From Buttiauxella noackiae ATCC 51607 (lineage in GTDB: Bacteria; Pseudomonadota; Gammaproteobacteria; Enterobacterales; Enterobacteriaceae): a stretch of 64,000 bases of DNA. This document shows positions 9,819 to 19,211 of the stretch, piece after piece; the first letter of the stretch is position 1; each line of letters starts with the position of its first letter. Made by a program: the position numbers and the translations under genes. The notes under the pieces are model-generated. The model did no database searches. It was given only the letters and a program-made list of their open reading frames with translations, and was not told the origin of the DNA. The stretch lies in NCBI RefSeq assembly GCF_001654865.1, contig NZ_LXEO01000068.1, positions 84,515-148,514 on the forward strand, written 5' to 3'.

Positions 9819-11990
9819 ATGGCGCGTTTAAGAACTGGACAACCAGTCAACACCTCAATCCGTAAACTTGCATTCTTTGTTGCTGCCGCCGTCAGTGGCG
9901 TGAGTGCATCAAGCTTTGCAGCAGACAACACAACCACCAAAGAAGACACTATCACGGTTTCTGCCAGCACTGCTGACGAAAGCGCGTGGGGCCCGTCCCC
10001 AACGATTGCGGCGAAACGCACAGCTACCGCAACGAAAACTGATACGCCGATTGAGAAGACTCCACAGTCTATTTCAGTTGTGACTCGTGAAGAGATGGAT
10101 ACTCACCAACCTTCATCCGTGAAAGAAGCGCTGGGCTATTCGCCTGGTATCACCGTGGCGACCCGCGGCGCTTCTAGTACTTATGATGCGGTTAAAATTC
10201 GTGGTTTCGGTTCTGTTAACCAGAACAACTACCTCGATGGCCTGAAACTTCAGGGCGATTTCTATAACGAAGTGATCATCGACCCGTACATGCTGGAGCG
10301 TGTGGAGTTAATGCGCGGCCCAACTTCCGTTCTGTATGGAAAAAGTAGCCCTGGTGGCATCATCTCTATGGTGAGTAAGCGCCCAACAACTGAACCGCTG
10401 AAAGAAGTGCAGTTCAAAATGGGTACTGACAACCTGTGGCAAACCGGTTTCGATTTCAGCGATGCGCTGGATGACGCTGGCGTTTATTCCTACCGCCTGA
10501 CCGGTGTTGCTCGCTCTAACGACGACCAGCAGCAGTTCTCTAAACAGAAACGTTATGCGATTGCTCCATCGTTCTCATGGCGTCCTGACGACAAGACCAA
10601 CTTCACTTTCTTAGCGAACCTGCAAGATAGCCCTGAAACGGGTTATTACGGTTGGCTGCCGAAAGAAGGCACCGTTGAGCCGCTGCCCAATGGCTCTCGT
10701 TTGCCGACTGATTTCAACGAAGGCGCGCCTAATAACACCTACTCGTTGTCCCATAAAATGGTCGGTTACAGCTTTGACCATGAGTTTAACGACACTTTCA
10801 CCGTGCGTCAGAACCTGCGTTATGTTGAATCCAAAACGAACCAGAGAAGCGTTTACGGCGTAGGTGTTGATTCAACCGGCCACATGCTCAATCGCGGTAC
10901 CGTGGTTGATAACGAAAAACTGCACAACTTTGCGGTGGATACTCAGCTACAAAGCAAGTTTGAAACAACTGCTGTACAACATACTCTGTTGACGGGTGTT
11001 GATTTCCAGCAGATGCGTAACGACGTTAATGCCACCTTTGGTAGTGCGCCGCCGATTGATTTGTATAACCCAGTGTATGAAAACTTTGATTTTGGCGATG
11101 CGTCTCCGTATCAGCAAAACAAACAGAAACAGACGGGGCTTTACATTCAGGATCAAGCTGAGTGGAACAAGTTTGTTCTGACAATGGGTGGCCGTTACGA
11201 CTGGCTGAAACAGTCCACGCGAGCTTACCAGGCGAACAACTACACCGAGCGTAGCGACGATCAGTTTACTGGTCGTGCGGGTCTGAACTATCTGTTCGAC
11301 AACGGCGTGTCACCGTATATCAGCTACAGCGAATCCTTTGAGCCGAACTCTGGCGCGGACTACTACGGCAACACCTTTAAGCCATCTAAGGGCCGTCAGT
11401 ACGAAGCAGGCGTGAAGTATGTGCCGAAAGAGATGCCTGTTGTCATTACGGGAGCTGTTTATCAGTTGACCAAGACTGACAACCTGATGTCTGACCCAGA
11501 TACCTCACACGGCTTTGCATCCGTTCAGGGCGGCGAAATCCGTTCACGCGGTGTGGAACTTGAGGCGAAAGCTGCCGTTAATGCCAACATTAACGTCACG
11601 GCGTCTTATACCTATACCGATGCTGAATACACCAAAGACAGCACGCTGCAAGGCAACACGCCTGAATCTGTACCAAAACACATGGCTTCTTTGTGGGGTG
11701 ATTACACCTTCAACGAAGGCGCGCTGACTGGCCTGACTCTGGGCTCTGGCGGTCGCTTCCTTGGTAAGAGCTACGGTGACCCAGCGAACACCTTCGAAGT
11801 GGGTAGTGCGGCGATACTGGATGCAGTGGTCAAATATGACCTGGGCCGTTTCGGCATGAATGGATCAAGTGTGGCTCTAAACGTGAATAACCTGCTCGAT
11901 CGTGAATACGTTGCTAGCTGCTTCCAGACCTACGGTTGCTTCTGGGGCGCTGAGCGTCAGGTTGTTGCGACTGCAACATTCCGCTTCTAA
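9819..11990 (+). CDS. fhuA: Ferrichrome outer-membrane TonB-dependent receptor FhuA
   Basis: FhuA imports ferric ferrichrome across the outer membrane using TonB; in E. coli it is also the receptor for phages T1, T5 and phi80, colicin M and microcin J25. The protein has a signal peptide ending SFAA/AD, a TonB box (DTITV), a plug domain, and a 22-stranded barrel ending ATFRF with the terminal Phe. The conserved disulphide pair CFQTYGC is near the C-terminus. At 723 aa it is shorter than K-12 FhuA (747). Much of the difference is in loop L4, where the stretch after VYG is about 17 residues shorter and lacks the two loop cysteines. First gene of fhuACDB, behind a Fur box. Confidence 0.96.
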   Translation: MARLRTGQPVNTSIRKLAFFVAAAVSGVSASSFAADNTTTKEDTITVSASTADESAWGPSPTIAAKRTATATKTDTPIEKTPQSISVVTREEMDTHQPSSVKEALGYSPGITVATRGASSTYDAVKIRGFGSVNQNNYLDGLKLQGDFYNEVIIDPYMLERVELMRGPTSVLYGKSSPGGIISMVSKRPTTEPLKEVQFKMGTDNLWQTGFDFSDALDDAGVYSYRLTGVARSNDDQQQFSKQKRYAIAPSFSWRPDDKTNFTFLANLQDSPETGYYGWLPKEGTVEPLPNGSRLPTDFNEGAPNNTYSLSHKMVGYSFDHEFNDTFTVRQNLRYVESKTNQRSVYGVGVDSTGHMLNRGTVVDNEKLHNFAVDTQLQSKFETTAVQHTLLTGVDFQQMRNDVNATFGSAPPIDLYNPVYENFDFGDASPYQQNKQKQTGLYIQDQAEWNKFVLTMGGRYDWLKQSTRAYQANNYTERSDDQFTGRAGLNYLFDNGVSPYISYSESFEPNSGADYYGNTFKPSKGRQYEAGVKYVPKEMPVVITGAVYQLTKTDNLMSDPDTSHGFASVQGGEIRSRGVELEAKAAVNANINVTASYTYTDAEYTKDSTLQGNTPESVPKHMASLWGDYTFNEGALTGLTLGSGGRFLGKSYGDPANTFEVGSAAILDAVVKYDLGRFGMNGSSVALNVNNLLDREYVASCFQTYGCFWGAERQVVATATFRF

Positions 11991-11998
11991 GTGCATTC

Positions 11999-12018
11999 GG
12001 GCACGGTTCGCCGTGCCC
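11999..12018 (+). promoter_or_regulatory. Intercistronic hairpin between fhuA and fhuC
   Basis: GGGCACGG and CCGTGCCC pair perfectly around a TTCG tetraloop, 8 bases after the fhuA stop. No T run follows, so it is unlikely to be an efficient terminator. Such a hairpin could protect the abundant fhuA message from 3' exonucleases and lower expression of fhuCDB; that role is inference. Confidence 0.75.
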
Positions 12019-12037
12019 ATCAACAAAGATGGCTATC

Positions 12038-12835
12038 ATGCAGGACAAACACCTTCATCCCGATACCACGTTTAGCCTCACTGACGTTACCTTCCGCGTA
12101 CCCGGTCGCACGCTTCTCCATCCTCTGTCGATCACCTTTCCTGTCGGAAAAGTCACCGGCCTGATTGGACACAACGGCTCGGGCAAATCGACACTGCTGA
12201 AAATGCTTGGCCGCCATCAGAAGTCCTCTGATGGGGAAATCAGTCTCAACGATCAACCATTGGATAGCTGGAGCAGTAAGGAATTTGCGCGCAAAGTCGC
12301 GTATTTACCACAGCAACTCCCGGCGGCTGAAGGGATGACGGTACGCGAGCTAGTGGCAATTGGCCGCTATCCGTGGCATGGCGCGCTGGGCCGTTTTGGC
12401 GTGGCGGACAGGGAACTGGTTGACGAGGCCATCTCGCTAGTCGGACTGAAACCTTTTGCTCATCGTCTGGTAGACAGCCTTTCTGGTGGTGAACGTCAGC
12501 GCGCGTGGATAGCCATGCTGGTGGCGCAAGATAGCCGTTGCTTACTGTTAGATGAACCAACATCTGCGCTGGATATTGCTCATCAGGTTGACGTGCTGGC
12601 GCTTATTCATCGTCTTAGCCAGGAACGCGGCCTGACGGTAATTGCCGTTTTGCACGATATCAATATGGCTGCTCGCTACTGCGATCACCTTGTGGCATTG
12701 CGCGGTGGTGAAATGATAGCGCAGGGTTCTCCTGCGGAACTGATGCAAAGTGAAACGCTGGAAAAAATTTACGGCATCCCGATGGGCATTTTACCACATC
12801 CTGCGGGTGCGGCTCCGGTGAGCTTTGTCTACTGA
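12038..12835 (+). CDS. fhuC: Ferric hydroxamate ABC transporter ATP-binding protein FhuC
   Basis: The cytoplasmic ATPase that drives FhuB for import of ferrichrome, coprogen, aerobactin and related siderophores. It shows Walker A GHNGSGKST, the signature LSGGERQR, Walker B CLLLDEPTS and the switch His in VLHDIN. Two in-frame ATGs exist at 12029 and 12038; the second gives 265 aa, the E. coli length, and is preferred. The stop overlaps the fhuD start by one base (TGATG), which suggests coupled translation. Confidence 0.96.
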   Translation: MQDKHLHPDTTFSLTDVTFRVPGRTLLHPLSITFPVGKVTGLIGHNGSGKSTLLKMLGRHQKSSDGEISLNDQPLDSWSSKEFARKVAYLPQQLPAAEGMTVRELVAIGRYPWHGALGRFGVADRELVDEAISLVGLKPFAHRLVDSLSGGERQRAWIAMLVAQDSRCLLLDEPTSALDIAHQVDVLALIHRLSQERGLTVIAVLHDINMAARYCDHLVALRGGEMIAQGSPAELMQSETLEKIYGIPMGILPHPAGAAPVSFVY

Positions 12836-13734
12836 TGAGTGAGCTGATTAACCCATTACTGAGTCGTCGGCAGTTACTCGCAGCACTGGCGCTCTCACCG
12901 TTATTGCTCAAAATGGGCAATGCACATGCGGCCTCAATCGATCCTAATCGCATTGTTGCTCTGGAATGGTTGCCGGTGGAGCTGATGCTGGCACTGGGCA
13001 TCACACCTTATGCAATGGCCGATATCACCAATTACAAAGCCTGGGTTGGCGAACCGAAATTGCCGGAAGGCATTATCGAAGTCGGTTTGCGCACCGAGCC
13101 TAATCTCGAACTTCTTACGCAATTAAAACCGTCGCTGATCCTCTATTCCGCGGGCTACGGCCCGTCACCGGAAAAGATGTCCCGTATTGCGCCGGGTTTA
13201 GGGTTCAGTTTTAACGATGGCTCCGGCAAACCGCTGACCGTTGCTCGCCAGTCACTGACAGAACTGGGTGACAAATTAGGTATGCAGCAGGAAGCTCGCG
13301 ACCACCTGCTGAAATTCGACCAGTTTATCGAGCAGATGAAACCCCGCTTTGCTTCCCGAGGGGATAAACCCGTTTTGCTGATGACATTGTTAGATTCGCG
13401 CCACGCGCTGGTTATTGGCAAAAACAGTCTGTTCCAGCAGGTGATGGATTTGCTGGGCGTGAAAAATGCCTGGCAGGGTGAAACCAATTTTTGGGGTAGT
13501 GCGGTGGTTGGCCTTGAGCGTTTAGCCGAAGTCAAAGACGCCGATGTTATCTGTTTTGATCACAATAACGATGCGGAAATGGCGCGCGTAACCGCAACGC
13601 CGTTGTGGAATGCAATGCCTTTTGTTCGCCAAAACCGCTTCCAACGCGTGCCGCCAGTATGGCTTTATGGCGCGACACTTTCCGCCATGAACTTCACCAC
13701 TACGCTTGCTAAAGCCATAGGGAGCCAGACGTGA
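12835..13734 (+). CDS. fhuD: Ferric hydroxamate periplasmic binding protein FhuD
   Basis: FhuD collects hydroxamate siderophores in the periplasm and delivers them to FhuB. The N-terminus carries a twin-arginine signal (SRRQLL, residues 10–15) followed by a hydrophobic stretch and cleavage near NAHA/AS, in line with Tat export known for E. coli FhuD. The mature part matches the class III binding-protein fold (IVALEWLPVELMLALG, NLELL, FWGS). Length is 299 aa against 296 in E. coli. Its stop overlaps the fhuB start by four bases. Confidence 0.95.
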   Translation: MSELINPLLSRRQLLAALALSPLLLKMGNAHAASIDPNRIVALEWLPVELMLALGITPYAMADITNYKAWVGEPKLPEGIIEVGLRTEPNLELLTQLKPSLILYSAGYGPSPEKMSRIAPGLGFSFNDGSGKPLTVARQSLTELGDKLGMQQEARDHLLKFDQFIEQMKPRFASRGDKPVLLMTLLDSRHALVIGKNSLFQQVMDLLGVKNAWQGETNFWGSAVVGLERLAEVKDADVICFDHNNDAEMARVTATPLWNAMPFVRQNRFQRVPPVWLYGATLSAMNFTTTLAKAIGSQT

Positions 13735-15716
13735 AACATCGTTATGCTTTGCTCCCCGCGCTGCTTTTATCTGTGCTGTTTGTTATTGCCTGTGCGCTGA
13801 CGCTACACAACCTGAATGCACAGTTGCCTTCTGCGCAGTGGAGTGCGGCCTGGTGGCAGCCCAATATTGATGACATCAATCAGATGTTATTTCACTACAG
13901 TTTGCTGCCGCGCCTTGCCATCTCTTTGTTAGTTGGGGCAGGGCTTGGATTAGTGGGTGTGTTATTCCAGCAGGTGTTACGAAACCCGCTTGCTGAGCCA
14001 ACCACGCTTGGTGTGGCAAGTGGCGCGCAACTTGGTATCACGGTTGCCACACTGTGGGCATTGCCCGGTGGGTTTGCCACACAACAGTTCGCCGCCCTGG
14101 TAGGGGCAGGCGTTGTGGGTCTACTCGTGTTTGGCGTTGCCTGGGGTAAGCGGTTATCTCCGGTCACGCTGATCCTCGCAGGGTTGGTGCTTAGCCTTTA
14201 TTGCGGCGCGGTAAACCAACTGTTGGCTATCTTCCACCATGATCAATTGCAGAACATGTTCCTGTGGAGCACGGGCTCGTTAAACCAGCAAGACTGGGAC
14301 ATCGTCAACGGCCTGTGGCCACGTTTGGTTGGGGGCTTGCTGTTAACACTGCTGCTGTTGCGCCCGCTTACGCTGATGGGTCTCGACGATGGCGTGGCGC
14401 GTAACCTTGGTCTGGCGCTTTCAATGGTGCGGCTCGCAACGCTGGTACTGGCGATTGCTATCAGTGCGCTTTTGGTGAATGCGGTTGGGATTATCGGCTT
14501 TATCGGACTTTTTGCGCCACTGCTGGCGAAAATGCTCGGTGCGCGGCGTCTGGTTGCCCGATTGTTCCTTGCTCCGTTTATCGGCGCGTTAATTTTGTGG
14601 TTGTCCGATCAATCCGTTATCTGGCTCACCACCGCCTGGCGCGAAATTTCGACCGGTACGGTGACGGCGCTGATAGGTGCGCCTTTGCTGCTTTGGCTGC
14701 TACCGCGCCTGCGCACCGTTGGCACACCGGCAATGAACCAGGGTGATAATGTTCCGAGCGAACGCCAGCATCTGGGCTGGTGGGTGTTAATCGGAAGCGG
14801 TGTTTTAGCGTTAGTTCTTGTCAGTGCGCTAACGCTTGGGCGCGATGCGTATGGCTGGAACTGGGTAAGCGGTTCGTTATTCCACGACCTGTTGCAGTGG
14901 CGTTGGCCGCGCGTTTTGGCCGCGCTGACGGCGGGTATGATGCTGGCGGTTGCGGGCAGCGTTATCCAACGTCTGACCGGTAATGCGATGGCAAGCCCCG
15001 AAGTTTTAGGTATCAGCTCTGGTGCGGCATTCGGTGTGGTGGTGATGCTGTTTATCGTGCCTGGAAATGCATTCGGTTGGTTGTTCCCTGCAGGCAGTCT
15101 TGGGGCGGCGGTGACACTGTTGGTCATCATGTTGACGGCAAGCCGTGGCGGATTTTCTCCGCAACGCATGTTACTCGCCGGGATGGCACTGAGTACTGCG
15201 TTTACCATGTTGTTGATGCTTCTGATGGCGAGTGGCGACCCGCGTATGGCGGGGATCCTGACGTGGATTTCCGGCTCTACCTATAACGTTACCGGCGATC
15301 AAGCCGTCAGAACCCTTATTCTGATGGTGGTTCTATTTGCCCTGACGCCGCTTTGCCGCCGTTGGTTAATGATTCTGCCGCTAGGCGGAGCAACCGCACG
15401 GGCAATCGGCATGGCGCTGACACCATCACGTTTTGCGCTGCTTTTGCTGGCTGCAACCTTAACCGCTGCGGCAACGATGACCGTCGGGCCACTCAGTTTT
15501 GTTGGCTTAATGGCACCACATATCGCGCGTATGCTTGGTTTCCGGCGTGCAATGCCGCAGCTGATAATATCGGCGTTATTAGGTGGGATGTTGATGGTTG
15601 CCGCGGACTGGTGTGGAAGAATGATCCTGTTCCCGGATCAGGTGCCTGCTGGCTTGCTGGCAACGTTTATCGGTGCGCCTTACTTTATCTATTTGCTGCG
15701 TAAACAGAGTCGTTAG
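13731..15716 (+). CDS. fhuB: Ferric hydroxamate ABC transporter permease FhuB
   Basis: FhuB is a fused permease: two homologous halves of about 330 residues, each of the FecCD/BtuC type, that form the inner-membrane channel together with FhuC. Both halves carry the family motif G…NPLAEP/NAMASPE LG(V/I)(A/S)SGA near their second helices, and the gene is hydrophobic throughout. 661 aa against 660 in E. coli. It starts with GTG, and that codon overlaps the fhuD stop (GTGA). It is the last gene of the operon and is followed by two inverted REP units shared with the convergent hemL. Confidence 0.96.
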   Translation: MKHRYALLPALLLSVLFVIACALTLHNLNAQLPSAQWSAAWWQPNIDDINQMLFHYSLLPRLAISLLVGAGLGLVGVLFQQVLRNPLAEPTTLGVASGAQLGITVATLWALPGGFATQQFAALVGAGVVGLLVFGVAWGKRLSPVTLILAGLVLSLYCGAVNQLLAIFHHDQLQNMFLWSTGSLNQQDWDIVNGLWPRLVGGLLLTLLLLRPLTLMGLDDGVARNLGLALSMVRLATLVLAIAISALLVNAVGIIGFIGLFAPLLAKMLGARRLVARLFLAPFIGALILWLSDQSVIWLTTAWREISTGTVTALIGAPLLLWLLPRLRTVGTPAMNQGDNVPSERQHLGWWVLIGSGVLALVLVSALTLGRDAYGWNWVSGSLFHDLLQWRWPRVLAALTAGMMLAVAGSVIQRLTGNAMASPEVLGISSGAAFGVVVMLFIVPGNAFGWLFPAGSLGAAVTLLVIMLTASRGGFSPQRMLLAGMALSTAFTMLLMLLMASGDPRMAGILTWISGSTYNVTGDQAVRTLILMVVLFALTPLCRRWLMILPLGGATARAIGMALTPSRFALLLLAATLTAAATMTVGPLSFVGLMAPHIARMLGFRRAMPQLIISALLGGMLMVAADWCGRMILFPDQVPAGLLATFIGAPYFIYLLRKQSR

Positions 15717-15720
15717 TTGA

Positions 15721-15789
15721 GGTGGATGACGCTTCGCTTATCCACCCTACAAATGCTGCGTAGGGCGGATAAGCGAAGCGTCATCCGCC
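15721..15789. repeat. Inverted pair of REP elements (BIME-like)
   Basis: Two 30-base REP-like units in opposite orientation (15721–15750 and 15760–15789) are separated by nine bases. Each unit forms its own stem (GGTGGAT/ATCCACC in the first, GGCGGAT/ATCCGCC in the second), and the two also pair with each other. The pair sits between convergent fhuB and hemL, the usual position for REP/BIME sequences, and could act on mRNA stability or as a two-way transcription end. Confidence 0.85.
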
Positions 15790-15803
15790 AATACTACCAG
15801 TGA

Positions 15804-17084
15804 TTACAACATTGCAAACACTCTACGCGCCGCGTCGATAGTCTTCTGAATATCTTCCTTAGAATGCGCAACTGACATAAAGCCTGCCTCAAACGCAGAC
15901 GGTGCCAGGTAAACGCCTTCTTCCAGCATCAGGTGGAAGAACTTCTTGAAGCGTTCAACATCGCACGCCATCACGTCCTGGTAGCACGTTACCGTTTCCG
16001 CGTCAGTGAAGAACAAACCAAACATCCCACCCACGTTATTCACGACCAAAGGAATGTTTTCGGCTTCTGCTGCGTTAAGCAGTCCGTCAGCCAGCATTTC
16101 GGTCAGTTCAGTCAATGTCTGGTGAACGCCTGGTTGCGCGACTTCAGTCAGGCAAGCGTAACCTGCTGCCATCGCAATTGGGTTACCGGAAAGCGTACCT
16201 GCCTGGTAAACCGGGCCGGTTGGTGCCAGAGCATCCATGATTTCACGACGGCCACCAAATGCACCTACCGGCATACCACCACCGATGATTTTGCCCAGGC
16301 AGGTTAAATCAGGCTCAACGCCGTAGTAAGACTGCGCGCCCGCCAGAGCAACACGGAAGCCCGTCATCACTTCATCGATGATAAACAGTGCGCCAAACTC
16401 GTCGCACAAGGCACGTAAACCTGGCAGGAAATCATCGTTTGGTGGAATGCAGTTCATGTTGCCTGCGACCGGTTCAACAATGACGCAGGCGATATCTTCT
16501 GGATACTGCTCAAACGCTGCGCGAACGGACGCGAGATCGTTATAAGTGCAGGTGAGGGTGTGTTTGGCAAAGTCTGCCGGGACGCCCGGTGAGTTGGGCT
16601 GGCCGAGGGTCAGTGCGCCAGAACCGGCTTTCACTAACAGGCAGTCGGCATGGCCGTGGTAGCAGCCTTCGAACTTGATGATTTTATCGCGGCCGGTGAA
16701 ACCACGGGCCAGACGAATAGCGCTCATGGTGGCTTCGGTACCGGAGTTCACCATACGTACCATATCCATGGTCGGAACCAGTTCGGTAACCAGTTCCGCC
16801 ATTTTCACTTCCATCTCGGTTGGCGCGCCAAAGCTCAGACCGCGTTCAACCGCTTCAATCACGGCGTTGCGAATGGCTGGGTGATTATGGCCGAGAACCA
16901 TCGGGCCCCATGAGCCCACATAATCGATATAGGCTTTGCCATCAGCGTCATACAGGTAAGCCCCGTCAGCGCGTTCGATAAACAGCGGCACACCGCCGAC
17001 GCCGGTAAAAGCACGAACCGGCGAGTTTACGCCGCCAGGGATGACTTTGCGTGCGGCAGCGTACAGGTTTTCAGACTTACTCAT
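15804..17084 (-). CDS. hemL: Glutamate-1-semialdehyde 2,1-aminomutase
   Basis: HemL is a PLP enzyme that converts glutamate-1-semialdehyde to 5-aminolevulinate, the second dedicated step of tetrapyrrole synthesis by the C5 route. The protein is 426 aa from the ATG at 17084 (MSKSENLY), identical in length to E. coli. Motifs are [26 protein letters not shown], and [11 protein letters not shown], whose Lys (E. coli Lys265) binds PLP. An upstream ATG twelve codons earlier is less likely. Monocistronic and convergent with fhuB. Confidence 0.97.
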   Translation of the reverse strand: MSKSENLYAAARKVIPGGVNSPVRAFTGVGGVPLFIERADGAYLYDADGKAYIDYVGSWGPMVLGHNHPAIRNAVIEAVERGLSFGAPTEMEVKMAELVTELVPTMDMVRMVNSGTEATMSAIRLARGFTGRDKIIKFEGCYHGHADCLLVKAGSGALTLGQPNSPGVPADFAKHTLTCTYNDLASVRAAFEQYPEDIACVIVEPVAGNMNCIPPNDDFLPGLRALCDEFGALFIIDEVMTGFRVALAGAQSYYGVEPDLTCLGKIIGGGMPVGAFGGRREIMDALAPTGPVYQAGTLSGNPIAMAAGYACLTEVAQPGVHQTLTELTEMLADGLLNAAEAENIPLVVNNVGGMFGLFFTDAETVTCYQDVMACDVERFKKFFHLMLEEGVYLAPSAFEAGFMSVAHSKEDIQKTIDAARRVFAML

Positions 17085-17222
17085 GAATCGGCTCCTGATT
17101 CGTGGAAATAGTGGCAACACGCTATTCTAAGGGAAACTTGCGAAGTTATGAAAGTTTTGCCCAAATGCGTCGAGAGAGTAGAATGCCCCCTCGATTTGTA
17201 TTACCAATAAATGATTAACCTA

Positions 17223-18644
17223 ATGAATCACTCCCACCCCTCTTTTGAAGCACAACAGGTTGTGCGCTTACGCAGGGGCGACATGGTGCGTCGCCTAATT
17301 CGACAGGATAAAACGCCTGTCGCTATTCTTTTCATGGCCGCGATAGTAGGGACGTTAGCCGGTTTGGTAGGTGTCGCTTTTGAAAAGGCGGTCACCTGGG
17401 TTCAACAAAATCGTCTGGCGATGCTGGCGCATGTGGCCGATTACAGCCTGATCGTCTGGCCGCTGGCATTCATCAGTTCAATGGTTTTGGCGATGATTGG
17501 CTACTATTTAGTGCGCCGTTATGCCCCAGAAGCGGGGGGCTCTGGCATCCCTGAAATTGAAGGTGCACTGGAAGAGTTGCGCCCGGTGCGCTGGTGGCGT
17601 GTCATCCCGGTTAAATTTATCGGTGGTATGGGAACACTCGGCGCAGGTATGGTTCTGGGGCGTGAAGGGCCAACGGTGCAACTGGGCGGGAATATCGGGC
17701 GTATGGTGCTGGATATTTTCCGTTTACGGGGTGCCGAAGCCCGGCATTCACTATTAGCGACCGGTGCCGCTGCGGGTTTATCCGCTGCGTTTAATGCACC
17801 GCTGGCGGGGATTCTGTTCATTATTGAAGAGATGCGCCCGCAGTTTCGCTATAACCTGATTTCGATAAAAGCCGTGTTTATCGGTGTGATTATGTCGAGC
17901 GTGGTTTTCCGTATTTTTAACGGTGAGAACGCTGTTATTGAGGTCGGGAAACTTTCTAATGCGCCTGTTAACACGCTCTGGCTGTACCTGGTATTGGGCA
18001 TGGTATTTGGTATTGTCGGCGTGTTCTTTAACGCGATGGTGTTCCGCACCCAGGATATGTTCCAGCGCTTCCACGGGGGAAATCTCAAAAAGTGGGTGAT
18101 TATTGGCGGCCTGTTAGGCGGTATTTGCGGGATTCTTGGTCTTATCCAACCTGCAGCAGCGGGTGGTGGTTTTAACCTGATCCCCATTGCTGCTGCCGGA
18201 AATTACACGTTAGGCATGCTGCTGTTTATCTTTATTGCTCGCGTGATTACCACGCTGCTGTGTTTTTCTTCCGGCGCACCAGGTGGGATTTTTGCACCGA
18301 TGCTGGCGTTGGGCACGTTACTGGGCACGGCATTTGGTATGGCGAGTGCGGCCTGGTTCCCGGCCTATCACCTTGAAGTTGGGACGTTTGCCATTGCAGG
18401 AATGGGCGCGTTGTTTGCCGCATCGGTACGTGCGCCGTTGACGGGGATTGTGTTGGTTCTGGAAATGACTGACAATTATCAGCTCATTTTGCCAATGATT
18501 ATTACCTGCCTTGGCGCGACACTTTTGGCACAATTCCTCGGCGGTAAACCGCTATACTCCTCGATTCTTGCGCGCACACTTGCCAAACAGGAAGCCGAAA
18601 AGCAGGCTAAAGAACAACAGACCCCGAGCGGGGAGAATACTTGA
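17223..18644 (+). CDS. clcA: H+/Cl- exchange transporter ClcA
   Basis: A CLC-family antiporter exchanging two chloride for one proton across the inner membrane; in E. coli it supports extreme acid resistance. The selectivity-filter motifs GSGIPE, GREGP (external gating Glu148) and the later GAPGGIFAP are present, as is EEMRPQF, which holds the internal proton Glu (E. coli Glu203). The ATG at 17223 gives 473 aa as in E. coli; another in-frame ATG lies four codons upstream at 17211. Divergent from hemL; erpA follows after about 80 bases. Confidence 0.96.
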   Translation: MNHSHPSFEAQQVVRLRRGDMVRRLIRQDKTPVAILFMAAIVGTLAGLVGVAFEKAVTWVQQNRLAMLAHVADYSLIVWPLAFISSMVLAMIGYYLVRRYAPEAGGSGIPEIEGALEELRPVRWWRVIPVKFIGGMGTLGAGMVLGREGPTVQLGGNIGRMVLDIFRLRGAEARHSLLATGAAAGLSAAFNAPLAGILFIIEEMRPQFRYNLISIKAVFIGVIMSSVVFRIFNGENAVIEVGKLSNAPVNTLWLYLVLGMVFGIVGVFFNAMVFRTQDMFQRFHGGNLKKWVIIGGLLGGICGILGLIQPAAAGGGFNLIPIAAAGNYTLGMLLFIFIARVITTLLCFSSGAPGGIFAPMLALGTLLGTAFGMASAAWFPAYHLEVGTFAIAGMGALFAASVRAPLTGIVLVLEMTDNYQLILPMIITCLGATLLAQFLGGKPLYSSILARTLAKQEAEKQAKEQQTPSGENT

Positions 18645-18671
18645 ACGATTTACTCGGGTATTAGATAATGG

Positions 18672-18685
18672 CCCAAAGTTTGGGG
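18672..18685 (+). promoter_or_regulatory. Palindrome upstream of erpA, possible IscR site
   Basis: CCCAAA-G-TTTGGG is a perfect inverted repeat followed by another G, about 40 bases before the erpA start. In E. coli erpA is controlled by the Fe-S regulator IscR, whose type 2 sites have CC…GG half-sites. The spacing here does not fit the consensus exactly, so the link to IscR is tentative. Confidence 0.35.
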
Positions 18686-18725
18686 TTAAATTTCACCCAA
18701 TATCTTATTTCGTTGGGAGCAAAAA

Positions 18726-19073
18726 ATGAGTGATGACGTAGCAGTGCTGCCGTTGCAGTTTACAGAAGCCGCAGCCAATAAAGTAAAAAACCTGATCGCG
18801 GATGAGGAAAATCCAAATCTGAAACTGCGCGTTTACATCACCGGTGGTGGTTGCAGCGGCTTCCAGTATGGTTTTACTTTTGACGATCAGATTAATGACG
18901 GCGATATGACTATCGAGAAGCAAGGTGTTGCTCTGGTCGTTGACCCGATGAGCCTTCAATATCTGGTTGGCGGCGCGGTGGATTATACTGAAGGTCTGGA
19001 AGGTTCACGCTTTGTAGTGACAAACCCGAATGCGAAAAGCACCTGTGGGTGTGGTTCTTCGTTCAGCGTTTAA
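18726..19073 (+). CDS. erpA: Iron-sulfur cluster insertion protein ErpA (A-type carrier)
   Basis: ErpA receives Fe-S clusters from Isc or Suf and passes them to targets such as the isoprenoid enzymes IspG and IspH. It is 115 aa against 114 in E. coli and almost identical. The three ligand cysteines of the HesB/IscA family are visible: one in [10 protein letters not shown] and two in the C-terminal [15 protein letters not shown] precedes the ATG. It is followed by a shortened ERIC and a REP element with a T run that probably ends transcription. Confidence 0.96.
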   Translation: MSDDVAVLPLQFTEAAANKVKNLIADEENPNLKLRVYITGGGCSGFQYGFTFDDQINDGDMTIEKQGVALVVDPMSLQYLVGGAVDYTEGLEGSRFVVTNPNAKSTCGCGSSFSV

Positions 19074-19083
19074 ACCTTCATAC

Positions 19084-19134
19084 TTCGAGCTGCAGATGCG
19101 ATGACTAAACCCGTTCGCCTTTCTGCAACTCGAA
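19084..19134. repeat. ERIC remnant with deleted centre
   Basis: The end sequences TTCGAGCTGCAGA and TCTGCAACTCGAA are inverted copies of each other (one mismatch) with only 25 bases between them. They match the ends of the full ERIC copies elsewhere in this window, whose central part is missing here. Located just after erpA, between convergent genes. Confidence 0.7.
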
Positions 19135-19170
19135 TTATTTCGTTTAGATAATGGGTTATAAACGTTCGTG

Positions 19171-19206
19171 TAGGCCGGATAAGCGAAAGCGTCATCCGGC
19201 TTTTTT
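19171..19206 (+). repeat. Single REP element, likely also the erpA terminator
   Basis: A REP-type palindrome (GCCGGAT … ATCCGGC, with GCGAAAGC in the loop) is followed directly by six T on the plus strand. It lies between convergent erpA and yadS. The T run suggests that it also terminates erpA transcription. Confidence 0.8.
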
Positions 19207-19211
19207 ATTGT

